From: Frankiaceae bacterium
GTDB taxonomy: Bacteria; Actinomycetota; Actinomycetes; Mycobacteriales; SCTD01
Direction of reading: 5' to 3'
DNA: 14,859 nt
Assembly: GCA_947479995.1 (NCBI GenBank)
Contig: CANKBT010000034.1
Location: forward strand, 1-14,859
Made by a program: the position numbers and the translations under genes. Below are positions 1 through 6,653 of this stretch, piece by piece; the first letter of the stretch is position 1; every line of letters starts with the position of its first letter. Below the pieces are notes generated by a model. It worked only from the letters and a program-made list of their open reading frames with translations. It was not told the origin of the DNA and did no database searches.

Positions 1-992
1 GAGCGCAGCGGCTCGCCCTCCATCTTCGGGAACTGCGGCGGGTAGGGCGCCTCGCCCTCCCCCGAGCGCTCGTACAGCTCGAGCAGCGCCTCGAGCGGGT
101 GGTGCACGTCGTCGATGCCCGCGTGCACGTCGCCGAGGGCGGCGAACCGCTCGCGCATCGTCCAGATGTCGAAGTCCTCGATCTCGGCGTGCGGCACCTC
201 GTCCCACGTCAGCGGGGCGGACACCGTCGCGGTCGGGCGCGCCCGCACCGAGTACGCGGAGGCGATGGTCTGGTCGCGCGCCATGCGGTTGTAGTCGAGG
301 AACACCCGCTCGCCGCGCTCCTCCTTCCACCACTTCGCGGTGGCGACGTCGGGCCTCCGGCGCTCGACCTCGCGGCCGATCGCGAGGGCCGCGTGGCGCA
401 CCTGCGTGAAGGTGTACGACGGCTCGATGCGCACGTAGACGTGCAGGCCCTTGCTGCCGCTGGTCTTGGGGTACGACGCGATGCCCAGCTCGTCGAGCAG
501 CGCCCGCACCTCGAGCGCCACCTCGCGGACGTCCTCGTAGCCGGTGCCGGGCATCGGGTCGAGGTCGATGCGCAGCTCGTCGGGCGCCTCGACGTCGGCG
601 CGCCGCGAGGGCCACGGGTGGAAGTCGAGGCAGCCGCTGTTGGCCGCCCAGGCGACGTGCGCGACGTCGACGGGGCACATCTCGAGCGCCGACCGCCCGC
701 TGGGGAAGGCGACCAGCACGGTCTCCATCCACGGCGGCCGGTTGTCGGGCACCCGCTTCTGGTAGATCGGCGGCGTCTCCGCCCCGCCCGGGTGGCGCTT
801 GAGCACCGTCGGCCGCTCGCGCAGCGCGCGCACGACGCCGTCGCCGACGGCCAGGTAGTACTCGACCAGGTCGAGCTTGCGGCCCCGGCCCTCCGGCAGG
901 CCGGAGAAGTAGGTCTTGTCCGGGTTCGTGACCTTGACCGTGCGCTCGCCCGTCGGGGTGTCGACCTCGAGCTCCACGAAGGGCGTCGCCAC
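1..992 (-). CDS. ligD: LigD-type DNA polymerase/primase domain protein (3' end beyond window)
   Basis: Archaeo-eukaryotic primase family polymerase domain of the bacterial non-homologous end-joining ligase D, as a stand-alone protein. It would fill gaps and add nucleotides at DNA ends. GTG start at 992; 330 codons are readable. Catalytic metal-binding aspartates fit D143 and D145 in R-I-D-L-D-P, the nucleotide-binding S-G-S-K-G-L-H is at 178-184, and the third aspartate is D233 in F-L-D-Y-N. The readable end (F-P-K-M-E-G-E-P) resembles the tail of stand-alone actinobacterial PolDom proteins of about 300-400 aa, so probably only the extreme C-terminus is missing. A fused ligase domain cannot be excluded because the stop codon is outside the window. 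The gene starts 1 nt after the stop of the GH3 lipoprotein gene, implying co-transcription. No Ku or ligase gene is visible nearby. Confidence 0.9.
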   Translation of the reverse strand, partial: MATPFVELEVDTPTGERTVKVTNPDKTYFSGLPEGRGRKLDLVEYYLAVGDGVVRALRERPTVLKRHPGGAETPPIYQKRVPDNRPPWMETVLVAFPSGRSALEMCPVDVAHVAWAANSGCLDFHPWPSRRADVEAPDELRIDLDPMPGTGYEDVREVALEVRALLDELGIASYPKTSGSKGLHVYVRIEPSYTFTQVRHAALAIGREVERRRPDVATAKWWKEERGERVFLDYNRMARDQTIASAYSVRARPTATVSAPLTWDEVPHAEIEDFDIWTMRERFAALGDVHAGIDDVHHPLEALLELYERSGEGEAPYPPQFPKMEGEPLR

Positions 993-993
993 G

Positions 994-2136
994 TCAGCCC
1001 CGCAGCACCGGCAGGGCGACGTCGGTGCAGGACAGCGCGCGCGGGTCGCCGCCGGCCAGGGCCGTGACGCGCGCGGCGGCCTCGTCGAGGCGCTCCTCGG
1101 GCAGGGCGCCGGACTCCACGGCCGCGACCAGCGCGTCCCGCATGCGCACCGCCTGCGCGCCGTCGGTGGCGAGCACCGCGTCGGCCCCCGCGCCCACGGC
1201 CCGCACCGCCGCCTCCGGGAAGTCCCAGCGCAGGTTGATCGCGCCCATGCCGACGCTGTCGGTCATCGCGACGCCCTCGAAGCCCATCTCGCGCAGCAGC
1301 GCGTACGCCCGCGGCGAGACGGTGGCGGGCAGGTCGGGGTCGAGCGCGGTGTAGCTCAGGTGGTTGAGCATGACGACCGGCGCGCCGGCGTCGATGGCCC
1401 GCTGGAAGGGCGCGAGGTCGGTGGGGCGGAGCTCGTCGAGCGTCGCGTCGACCGTGCCGCCGGTGGAGTGGGTGTCCTCGTCGGACCGGCCCTGCCCCGG
1501 GAAGTGCTTGACGGTCGGGGTGACGCCGGCCGACTGCAGGCCGCGGGAGAAGGCCAGGCCGTACTCCGCCGCGAGGGCGGGGTCGGCGCTGAAGGCGCGG
1601 TCGCCGACGATGCCGCGCGAGGGGCCGTCGTCGAGGTCGAGCAGCGGGGCGAGGTCGAGGTCGACGCCGATGGCGGCGAGCCGCGCGCCGATGCCCGCGG
1701 CGAACTCCTGCACCTCGGCGGGGGTGCGCTCGGCGGCCAGCCGCCGCGGCGACGGCCCGGCGCCCACGACCTCGCGGGTGACCGCGACCCGGCCGGACTC
1801 CTCGTCGGTCGACACCAGCACCGGCCGGGGCGACGCGGCGCGGAAGCCCGCGACGAGCGCGGTCACCTGGGCGGCGTCCTCGACGTTCGGCTCGGACAGG
1901 AACACGCCGCCGACGCCGAGGGCCGCGACCTCCTGCGCCAGCGGGTCGGTGGCCGCGGTGACGCCCGGCAGCCCCACGACGAGCACGGCCGCGGCCCGCG
2001 CGGGCAGCGGCGCGGGCGTGCACGCCGGGGCGCTCGGCGCGGCCTGGGGCGCGGCCGTCGTCCGCGCCGCCTCGCTGCCGCAGCCGGCGACCAGCGCGAG
2101 CGCGGCGGCGCCGAGCAGGGCGGGGACGCGGTTCAC
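994..2136 (-). CDS. GH3 family beta-N-acetylhexosaminidase-like lipoprotein (NagZ/LpqI type)
   Basis: 380-aa exported lipoprotein of glycoside hydrolase family 3, subgroup NagZ, which cleaves N-acetylglucosaminyl linkages in cell-wall muropeptides. The N-terminus has a short positive segment, a hydrophobic stretch and a lipobox L-V-A-G with Cys19, so it is probably anchored outside the membrane, like mycobacterial LpqI. Family signatures: D-E-E-S-G-R-V at 111-117 (usual form D-x-E-G-G-R-V), K-H-F-P-G at 210-214, acid/base dyad D-T-H at 221-223, nucleophile Asp293 in M-T-D-S-V-G-M. The usual K-H-F-P-G-H-G is K-H-F-P-G-Q-G here. GTG 2136 was chosen over an upstream in-frame start at 2181 because it puts the signal peptide at the N-terminus and lies 6 nt after a TACGGT box. 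Substrate is inferred from family only. Confidence 0.9.
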   Translation of the reverse strand: MNRVPALLGAAALALVAGCGSEAARTTAAPQAAPSAPACTPAPLPARAAAVLVVGLPGVTAATDPLAQEVAALGVGGVFLSEPNVEDAAQVTALVAGFRAASPRPVLVSTDEESGRVAVTREVVGAGPSPRRLAAERTPAEVQEFAAGIGARLAAIGVDLDLAPLLDLDDGPSRGIVGDRAFSADPALAAEYGLAFSRGLQSAGVTPTVKHFPGQGRSDEDTHSTGGTVDATLDELRPTDLAPFQRAIDAGAPVVMLNHLSYTALDPDLPATVSPRAYALLREMGFEGVAMTDSVGMGAINLRWDFPEAAVRAVGAGADAVLATDGAQAVRMRDALVAAVESGALPEERLDEAAARVTALAGGDPRALSCTDVALPVLRG

Positions 2137-2142
2137 GCGGCC

Positions 2143-2148
2143 ACCGTA
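2143..2148 (-). promoter_or_regulatory. -10 box TACGGT, probable leaderless promoter of the GH3 gene
   Basis: On the minus strand TACGGT ends 6 nt before the GTG at 2136, the spacing expected when transcription starts at the first base of the start codon. No convincing -35 is seen, and no clear Shine-Dalgarno precedes the GTG. The box lies in an imperfect inverted repeat around CCACGTACGGTGG. The 77-bp region 2137-2213 separates this gene from divergent msrB. Confidence 0.55.
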
Positions 2149-2213
2149 CGTGGAACACCGCGAGCAGGCCGGACGCTGCACCGGGTGTCCCGCCTGACCC
2201 CGAGGAGACCGCC

Positions 2214-2630
2214 ATGGACAGCACCCGCGCCTACCCCGTGCAGAAGACCGACGAGGAGTGGCGCCAGCAGCTCACGCAGGAGGAGTACCTCGTGCTCCGC
2301 CGCGCGGGCACCGAGCGGCCGTGGACCGGCGAGTACAACGACACCAGGACCGAGGGCGTCTACTCGTGCCGCGCCTGCGGGCACGAGCTGTTCCGCTCGG
2401 ACACCAAGTTCGACAGCCACTGCGGGTGGCCGAGCTTCTGGGCGCCGAGCGACGCCGCCAACGTCGAGCTGCTCGAGGACACCAGCCTGGGCATGCGCCG
2501 CGTCGAGGTGCGGTGCGCGCACTGCGGCAGCCACCTCGGCCACGTCTTCGACGACAGCCCGCAGACGCCGACCGGCGACCGGTACTGCATGAACAGCGTG
2601 AGCCTGCGCCTGGAGCCGGCGCAGGGCTGA
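2214..2630 (+). CDS. msrB: Peptide-methionine (R)-S-oxide reductase MsrB
   Basis: 138-aa cytoplasmic MsrB, which reduces the R-epimer of methionine sulfoxide in proteins using thioredoxin. Full-length single-domain form. Structural zinc is bound by two CxxC pairs (C52/C55 in C-R-A-C and C101/C104 in C-A-H-C). The G-W-P-S-F motif is at 71-75, the conserved G-H-V-F-D is at 109-113, and the catalytic cysteine is C125 in R-Y-C-M-N-S. C70, just before the G-W-P-S-F motif, may be the resolving cysteine. The ATG at 2214 has a GAGGAG Shine-Dalgarno at 2202-2207. Divergent from the GH3 lipoprotein gene. M. tuberculosis msrB (Rv2674) also lies close to its chdC-hemY-hemE genes. Confidence 0.97.
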   Translation: MDSTRAYPVQKTDEEWRQQLTQEEYLVLRRAGTERPWTGEYNDTRTEGVYSCRACGHELFRSDTKFDSHCGWPSFWAPSDAANVELLEDTSLGMRRVEVRCAHCGSHLGHVFDDSPQTPTGDRYCMNSVSLRLEPAQG

Positions 2631-2668
2631 GCCGCGCCCGAGGGGGGACGAGCCGGGCCGCGGCGTGC

Positions 2669-2674
2669 CACGCT
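2669..2674 (+). promoter_or_regulatory. Weak -10-like CACGCT, 6 nt before a GTG start
   Basis: CACGCT differs from the TANNNT pattern only in its first base and has the same 6-nt spacing to the start codon at 2681 as the other leaderless candidates in the window. No Shine-Dalgarno precedes that GTG. Read-through from msrB, which ends 50 nt upstream, is an alternative. Confidence 0.25.
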
Positions 2675-2680
2675 CCGGCC

Positions 2681-3139
2681 GTGGCCTCGTGGGCGGACGT
2701 GCGCAGGGCGGCGCTCGCCCTGCCGGGCGCGGTCGAGGACGCCGCCGGCGCGACCACCGCGTGGCGGGTCGGCCGGCGCGCCTTCGCGTGGGAGCGCCTG
2801 CTGCGCCCCGGCGAGCTGCGCGCGCTGGGCGGCGACGCCCCCGTCGGCCCGGCGCTCGGCGTCCGGGTGCCGGACCCCGCGGCGCGCGCCGCGTGGCTGG
2901 CCGAGCACCCCGGGGCCTTCTTCCTCGTCCCCGCGTACGAGCCGTGCGCGATGGTGCTCGTGCACGTCGAGCGCGCGCCCGTCGAGGCGCTCGACGAGGC
3001 GGTGACGGAGTCCTGGCTCGACCGGGCGCCCCGGCGGGCCGCGCAGGCCTGGCTGGCGGCCACCGGACGTGCCGTCGACCCGGCGCCGGCGACCGGAGCA
3101 GCGGGGTTGCGCCGGTCGGGCGAGCGCCCGGGGCGGTGA
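2681..3139 (+). CDS. MmcQ/YjbR family protein
   Basis: 152-aa protein of the MmcQ/YjbR family (CyaY-like fold; often annotated as DNA-binding, but the molecular function is not established). Family-like features: N-terminal R-R-A-A-L-A-L-P-G-A-V-E-D (8-20), the strand W-R-V-G-R-R-A-F-A-W (28-37), a middle segment V-R-V-P-D-P-A-A-R-A (61-70), the F-F-L-V-P-A-Y strand (80-86), and the C-terminal helix E-S-W-L-D-R-A-P (110-117). The open frame extends far upstream through msrB, but that part is a shadow. GTG 2681 is the first start after msrB that gives a normal family N-terminus. The last 20 residues are low-complexity Ala/Gly/Arg. Confidence 0.75.
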   Translation: MASWADVRRAALALPGAVEDAAGATTAWRVGRRAFAWERLLRPGELRALGGDAPVGPALGVRVPDPAARAAWLAEHPGAFFLVPAYEPCAMVLVHVERAPVEALDEAVTESWLDRAPRRAAQAWLAATGRAVDPAPATGAAGLRRSGERPGR

Positions 3140-3175
3140 CGTGCCGTTGCACGGGGGTAGGGAGTGCAGCGGGCT

Positions 3176-3182
3176 GAGGAGG
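3176..3182 (+). promoter_or_regulatory. Shine-Dalgarno GAGGAGG fixing the start at ATG 3188
   Basis: GAGGAGG lies 5 nt before ATG 3188. An in-frame GTG at 3164 lies upstream of this site, so the shorter protein is preferred. Confidence 0.75.
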
Positions 3183-3187
3183 CGGGC

Positions 3188-3649
3188 ATGGCGGTGCGGG
3201 CACGGTGCGCGGTGACGCTCGCCCCTGCCCCGCACTCCCCCGCCGAGGCGCGCGCCTTCGCGCGGCGGGTGCTCGACGAGTGGGGCCTCGACCGCGTCGA
3301 GGACGCCGTGCTGCTCGTCGTGAGCGAGCTGGCGACCAACGTCGTGCTGCACGCCCGCACGGCGTACGACCTGGTGCTCGAGCGCCGTGGCGACGTCGTG
3401 CGCGTGACGCTGCTCGACGACGCCGTCGCCGGGCCCGTGCGCCGCCGCACCGGGCTGCGCGCCGCGACCGGCCGGGGCCTGGGCCTCGTCGAGACGGTGA
3501 GCCGCGCGTGGGGCCGCACCGACGAGCCGGCGCTCGGCGGCCGCGCCAAGGGCGTGTGGGCCGACGTGTCGACCGAGCCCGGCGCGGCGCTCGACGAGGG
3601 CGCGCTCTACGGCACCGACTGGCTCGCCGAGCTCGAGCGCGAGGGCTGA
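3188..3649 (+). CDS. RsbW-like anti-sigma factor / ATP-binding regulatory protein (HATPase_c)
   Basis: 153-aa single-domain GHKL ATPase of the RsbW/SpoIIAB-like group abundant in actinomycetes. Relatives are serine kinases that bind sigma factors or phosphorylate STAS anti-anti-sigma partners. N-box S-E-L-A-T-N-V-V-L-H-A at 46-56 with E47 and N51; D77-D78 lie where the G1 box is expected; G-R-G-L-G-L-V at 95-101 is the G2 glycine loop. Aromatic W108 and W124 are in the positions usual for this family. No sensor or transmembrane segment. No sigma factor or STAS partner is adjacent, so the partner is unknown. The gene converges on the surface-protein cluster with only 10 nt between stop codons. 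Confidence 0.85.
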   Translation: MAVRARCAVTLAPAPHSPAEARAFARRVLDEWGLDRVEDAVLLVVSELATNVVLHARTAYDLVLERRGDVVRVTLLDDAVAGPVRRRTGLRAATGRGLGLVETVSRAWGRTDEPALGGRAKGVWADVSTEPGAALDEGALYGTDWLAELEREG

Positions 3650-3659
3650 CCGGCCCCGC

Positions 3660-4076
3660 TCAGGCGGCGCGGTAGGCCAGGCGCCAGGTGGCGCCGGCGC
3701 AGGCCGCCGGCGCGTCGGCGGCGAGCACCGCGGTCAGCGGCTGCACGACGGGCGCCGCGGCCGAGACGGTCGCCTGCCCCTGCCACGCGGTGACCTGCAG
3801 CGCCGCGGCGGGGCAGGCCGGGTCGCTCGTGCCGGTGACCTGCACGGCCAGCGAGCGCAGCGCCTGCGGCTCGTCCGACGGCGAGGTGACCGTCAGGACG
3901 AGCGCCCCGGCGCCGCCGGGGGCCAGGCCCTGCACGCTGCCGCTGACCCGCAGCTCGGGGCCGCCGCCGGCGGCCCGGGCCGCCTGCAGGTGGCCGGCGG
4001 CGACCGCCGCGACCAGCACGCCCGCCACCGCCCACGCGGCGCCGCGCGCCGCTCCGACCGCCCTGCTCGTGTCCAC
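3660..4076 (-). CDS. Secreted/membrane-anchored protein, paralogue D of the two-cysteine surface family
   Basis: 138 aa. Residues 13-35 form a signal or anchor helix with a possible cleavage after A-R-A (35). The remaining 100 aa are Ala/Val/Thr-rich and probably beta. Shared features with the upstream genes: G-L-A-P-G at 50-54, C88 in A-C-P-A, C126 in A-C-A-G-A-T-W, then a terminal strand ending W-R-L-A-Y. It is closest to the protein at 6094-6558, with the same 38-residue cysteine spacing. Not recognised as a characterised family. Last gene of the cluster, 109 nt behind its neighbour. The GTG at 4076 lacks a Shine-Dalgarno (its transcript has CCTCCT just upstream), so the start is the least certain in the cluster. 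No LPxTG motif or C-terminal anchor. Confidence 0.7.
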   Translation of the reverse strand: MDTSRAVGAARGAAWAVAGVLVAAVAAGHLQAARAAGGGPELRVSGSVQGLAPGGAGALVLTVTSPSDEPQALRSLAVQVTGTSDPACPAAALQVTAWQGQATVSAAAPVVQPLTAVLAADAPAACAGATWRLAYRAA

Positions 4077-4113
4077 GACGAGGAGGTCGGGCGGCGCGGC
4101 GCGTGCGCGCTCA

Positions 4114-4160
4114 CCCGGACGTGTGTCCGGGGGCGGGTCCGGCGCCGCGAGCCCCCGGAC
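4114..4160 (-). promoter_or_regulatory. Two mutually exclusive hairpins in the intergenic leader of 3660-4076
   Basis: In the transcript, GTCCGGGGGC (4160-4151) can pair over 10 bp with GCCCCCGGAC (4134-4125). The last part of that second arm can instead form a 7-bp hairpin with the next segment (4131-4125 with 4120-4114, 4-nt loop). The two pairings share a strand, as in attenuators. No T-run follows. Could be a terminator/antiterminator pair or only GC-rich chance. Confidence 0.35.
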
Positions 4161-4164
4161 GGCT

Positions 4165-4178
4165 CACCCGCGCGGGTG
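4165..4178. repeat. 14-bp perfect palindrome CACCCGCGCGGGTG
   Basis: Lies 7 nt after the stop codon of the Ig-repeat protein gene, inside the 109-bp gap 4077-4185. It could be a short hairpin or an operator. GC-only palindromes are common in such a genome. Confidence 0.4.
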
Positions 4179-4185
4179 TCCAGGG

Positions 4186-5487
4186 CTAGACCAGCGTGGT
4201 GAACGTGATGGTCGCGGTGCCGGTGTTGCCGACGGAGTCGGACTGCCGGGCGATGACCGTGTAGTTGCCGGCGGGGAGCTTCTGCCCGACGACGCCGGTC
4301 GACCAGGCGCCGCCGGAGACCGTGGCCGTGAGCGTGCGCACGGGCGCCGCCGTCGTGTCGCTGCCGGCGTAGACGAGCACGGTGACCGTCGGCAGGTCCG
4401 TCGCCGCGCTGCCGCCGCGTCCCGTGAAGCTCGGCCGCCCCAGCGAGCCGGCGAGCCCGGCCGGGTCGAGGGTGACGGGCGGCGGCGTCGCGTCGACCGT
4501 CCACGTCCGCGGCGCGCTGGTGCCGGTGTTGCCGGCGCTGTCGGCCTGCCGCGCGACGGCGGTCCACGACCCGGTGGCCAGGCCGCTGACCGGGGCGCTC
4601 CACGCGCCGGCGCTCGCCGTCGCGGTGAGCGTCTGCGCCGGGGTGCCGGTGGCGGTCGCGCCGGCGTAGAGCAGCACGGTCACGGTCGCGAGGTCGCCGG
4701 GGGCGGTGGTCGCGGTGCCGGTGACGGTCGTCGTGCCGGCGGTGGTGCCGGTGGGGCCGGTGACGACCGGCCCGGGCGCCGTGGCGTCGACGGTGAAGGT
4801 GCGCGTCGCCGTGCCGGTGAGGCCGGTCGTGCCGGTCTGCGACGCGGTGAGCGTCCAGGTGCCGGCGGCCAGCGGGGCCGGCGTCGCCGACCAGGCGCCG
4901 CCCGCGGCGGTGACGGTGAGCGTCTGCGCGGGCGTGCCCGTGGCGGAGGCGCCGGCGTAGAGGCGCAGCACCACCGTGGTGCCGTCGGCGGGCGCCGTGG
5001 TCGCGGTGCCGCGCAGCTCGGGCGCCGGGCCGACGAGCTGGCCGGCGGTGGGCGCGGTGATGGTCGGCGCGGGCGCCGCGGCGACCACGACGACGGCGCT
5101 GCGCGCGCTGGCCGGGCCGACCCAGTTCGTGCCGTACCGCGCGGTGGAGGTCCACTGCCAGGAGCCGTCGGGCACGCCGGTGACCGTGCACGGCGAGGCG
5201 GTGCAGGTGGTGGTCGCGAGCGGCGCGGTGCCGCCGCTGGCGTAGCGCACGAGGTCGTAGCGCGGCACGGCGCGGCCGCCCGCGGTCGTCGACGCCGCGA
5301 AGGCGAGCGTCACGGTGCTGCCGCTGACGGTGGCGACGGGCGCGGCGGCGGTGGGCAGCACGTCGGCGCGGCTGGCGGCGGGGCCGTCGGCGGTGGCGGT
5401 CCAGACCGCGGCGGCGGCGCCGCCGGAGAGCAGCACGGCACCGGCGACGACGGCGGGCAGGGCCACCCGGCCGGTCGGCCTACGCAC
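4186..5487 (-). CDS. Secreted protein with three tandem Ig-like repeats
   Basis: 433 aa. N-terminal signal (hydrophobic 9-27, A-A-A then V-W-T-A) resembling SipW-dependent signals. Residues 46-135 form a fibronectin-III-like segment with a close cysteine pair (C95, C100). Three repeats of about 97 residues follow (140-235, 238-333, 336-433), each with the Y-A-G strand (177, 274, 373), a Q/R-T-L-T strand, G-A-W-S, then a G-x-W/Y-T strand. Repeats 2 and 3 add A-R-Q-x-D-S-x-G-N-T-G. They resemble bacterial Ig-like domains of adhesins and surface stalks. The C-terminus ends right after the last beta strand, with no LPxTG, wall-binding module or transmembrane helix. The GTG start overlaps the stop of the upstream gene by 8 nt (GTGCGTAG), so translation is probably coupled. 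Role in adhesion or as a fibre component is inference. Confidence 0.8.
   Translation of the reverse strand: MRRPTGRVALPAVVAGAVLLSGGAAAAVWTATADGPAASRADVLPTAAAPVATVSGSTVTLAFAASTTAGGRAVPRYDLVRYASGGTAPLATTTCTASPCTVTGVPDGSWQWTSTARYGTNWVGPASARSAVVVVAAAPAPTITAPTAGQLVGPAPELRGTATTAPADGTTVVLRLYAGASATGTPAQTLTVTAAGGAWSATPAPLAAGTWTLTASQTGTTGLTGTATRTFTVDATAPGPVVTGPTGTTAGTTTVTGTATTAPGDLATVTVLLYAGATATGTPAQTLTATASAGAWSAPVSGLATGSWTAVARQADSAGNTGTSAPRTWTVDATPPPVTLDPAGLAGSLGRPSFTGRGGSAATDLPTVTVLVYAGSDTTAAPVRTLTATVSGGAWSTGVVGQKLPAGNYTVIARQSDSVGNTGTATITFTTLV
4189..5070 (-). repeat. Three in-frame tandem repeats of about 290 bp (Ig-like units)
   Basis: Units span roughly 4783-5070, 4489-4776 and 4189-4482. Parts of units 1 and 2 are still close at DNA level: 4916-4962 and 4625-4671 match at 42 of 47 positions. 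Unit 3 is more diverged. Confidence 0.75.
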
Positions 5488-6094
5488 CGGTCACCTGCAC
5501 GCGCAGGGGCACGGTGATGGTGGCGCCCTGGCAGGCCGACGGGGAGTCGACGCCCATGGCGGCGGCGCCGGCGAGGTCGTAGCGGCGCGAGGCGCCGGGG
5601 GCGATGGCGTCGGTCGGCAGCGCGGCCGGCGCGGTGAAGGTGACGAGCGGTGCCGTGCAGCTGCTCGCGGTCGGGGCGGCGGTGCCGGTGACGGCGGTGA
5701 GGCGCACGGGCACGGCGCTGGTGTTGCGCACGGTCACGCTGACGGTGGCGGTGCCGCCGGGCACCAGGGAGTCCACCGGCGCGGTCGACGCCTCGACGGT
5801 GGCGCTGAGGGTGCGCGCCGCGGCCTCGCCCTGGCCGGTCGCGGTCGGCGCGCTCCAGAAGGCGGAGGCGCTGCCGCCGACGAGCAGGACGACCAGGCCG
5901 GCGCTGCCGACGACCGAGAGGCGGCGGGCCAGCCGGGTCGGCCGCCGGCGTCGCACCGGCGCGGCGCGGTAGGCCGCGGTGCGCGCGACGGCGACGGCGG
6001 TGGCCGCCTGCGCCTCGCGCAGCGCCAGGGCGAGCGCCTCGGCCGGGGTGGGCGGCGGCGTCGCGGTGGCGGGCGTGGAGACCCGCACGACCAT
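5480..6094 (-). CDS. SipW-type signal protein, paralogue C of the two-cysteine surface family
   Basis: 204 aa. Unusually long N-terminal region: a Pro/Thr-rich start (8-17), an Ala-rich helix (18-45) and a basic stretch R-R-R-R (48-51) before the hydrophobic segment 60-78. This ends A-S-A then F-W-S-A (79-82), a SipW-dependent-type signal. The extracellular part has L-V-P-G-G (110-114), V-R-N-T (122-125), S-C-T-A (C146), A-P-G (165-167) and S-A-C-Q-G-A-T (C188), the shared domain of this cluster. ATG 6094 overlaps the upstream stop by 1 nt (TGATG). The next gene overlaps this one by 8 nt, so three genes form one translationally coupled unit. Function unknown; export is supported by sequence. 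Confidence 0.78.
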   Translation of the reverse strand: MVVRVSTPATATPPPTPAEALALALREAQAATAVAVARTAAYRAAPVRRRRPTRLARRLSVVGSAGLVVLLVGGSASAFWSAPTATGQGEAAARTLSATVEASTAPVDSLVPGGTATVSVTVRNTSAVPVRLTAVTGTAAPTASSCTAPLVTFTAPAALPTDAIAPGASRRYDLAGAAAMGVDSPSACQGATITVPLRVQVTGA

Positions 6095-6558
6095 CACCCG
6101 AGCCGCCCGGTGCCGGCGTACGAGAGGGGGAAGCTGCCGCCCTGGCAGGCGTCGCCGGCCTCGGGCCGCATGCGCACGACGAGCTGCGCGGAGGCGGTGC
6201 CGCGCGCGGCGACGGCGACCGGCGCGGGCAGCGCCGCGACCTCGAGCACGTCGGCGGGGCAGCCGTCGGCCGCGTCGCCGACGGTCACGGTGACGCCCTC
6301 GACCTGCAGGGCGGTGTCGTGCGGGTTGTCGAGCTCCAGGCGGAGCACGGCCTCGCGGCCGGGTGCGAGCCCGTCGACGTCGCCGCGGATGCCGAAGGAG
6401 GTGGTGGTGCCGGCCCCGGTGCCGCCGGCGGCCGTCGCGGGCGCGGCGTCGAAGACGCCGTCGACGAGCCGGTCGGCCACGGCCACGCCGACGACCGCCC
6501 ACGCCACGAGCCCGGCCAGCCCCAGCAGGGCGGCGCGGGTGCGGACGGGGCGGTGCAC
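6094..6558 (-). CDS. Membrane-anchored/secreted protein, paralogue B of the two-cysteine surface family
   Basis: 154 aa. Hydrophobic helix at 9-28 with a weak A-V-A-D cleavage site; it lacks the aromatic-Trp signal motif of its neighbours, so it may stay anchored. The domain at 54-154 has D-G-L-A-P-G (62-67), L-D-N-P-H (76-80), G-C-P-A-D (C100), and D-A-C-Q-G-G-S-F-P-L-S-Y (C138), followed by a short Gly tail. It is closest to the protein at 3660-4076. GTG 6558 has a CCGGGAG ribosome-binding site (6564-6570) 5 nt upstream. First gene after the strong hairpin. Family not recognised. Confidence 0.75.
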   Translation of the reverse strand: MHRPVRTRAALLGLAGLVAWAVVGVAVADRLVDGVFDAAPATAAGGTGAGTTTSFGIRGDVDGLAPGREAVLRLELDNPHDTALQVEGVTVTVGDAADGCPADVLEVAALPAPVAVAARGTASAQLVVRMRPEAGDACQGGSFPLSYAGTGRLG

Positions 6559-6607
6559 GGGTGCTCCCGGGGTCAGGTGGGGCTGGTGCGGACGAGCGGT
6601 GGGACGG

Positions 6608-6643
6608 CCTCAGGGGGCGGGCCGGGCGGCCCGCCCCCTGAGG
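6608..6643 (-). terminator. 16-bp perfect-stem hairpin between first and second surface genes
   Basis: Arms CCTCAGGGGGCGGGCC (6608-6623) and its exact reverse complement (6628-6643) flank a 4-nt loop. The hairpin begins 10 nt after the stop codon at 6654 and precedes the next start by about 50 nt. No T-run follows on the minus strand, usual for actinobacterial terminators. Probably a partial terminator or a 3'-end stabiliser that sets a high ratio of the first gene product. Confidence 0.8.
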
Positions 6644-6653
6644 GCCGGTGCGA

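Noticed and set aside
209..2224. Large minus-strand frame across the GH3 and PolDom genes
   Set aside because: Both domains read convincingly in other frames; this one is low complexity.
3105..3160. SigB-type promoter (GTGAC...GGGTAG) before the RsbW-like gene
   Set aside because: The -35 part is a poor match to GTTT and the GGGTAG could be chance in this composition.
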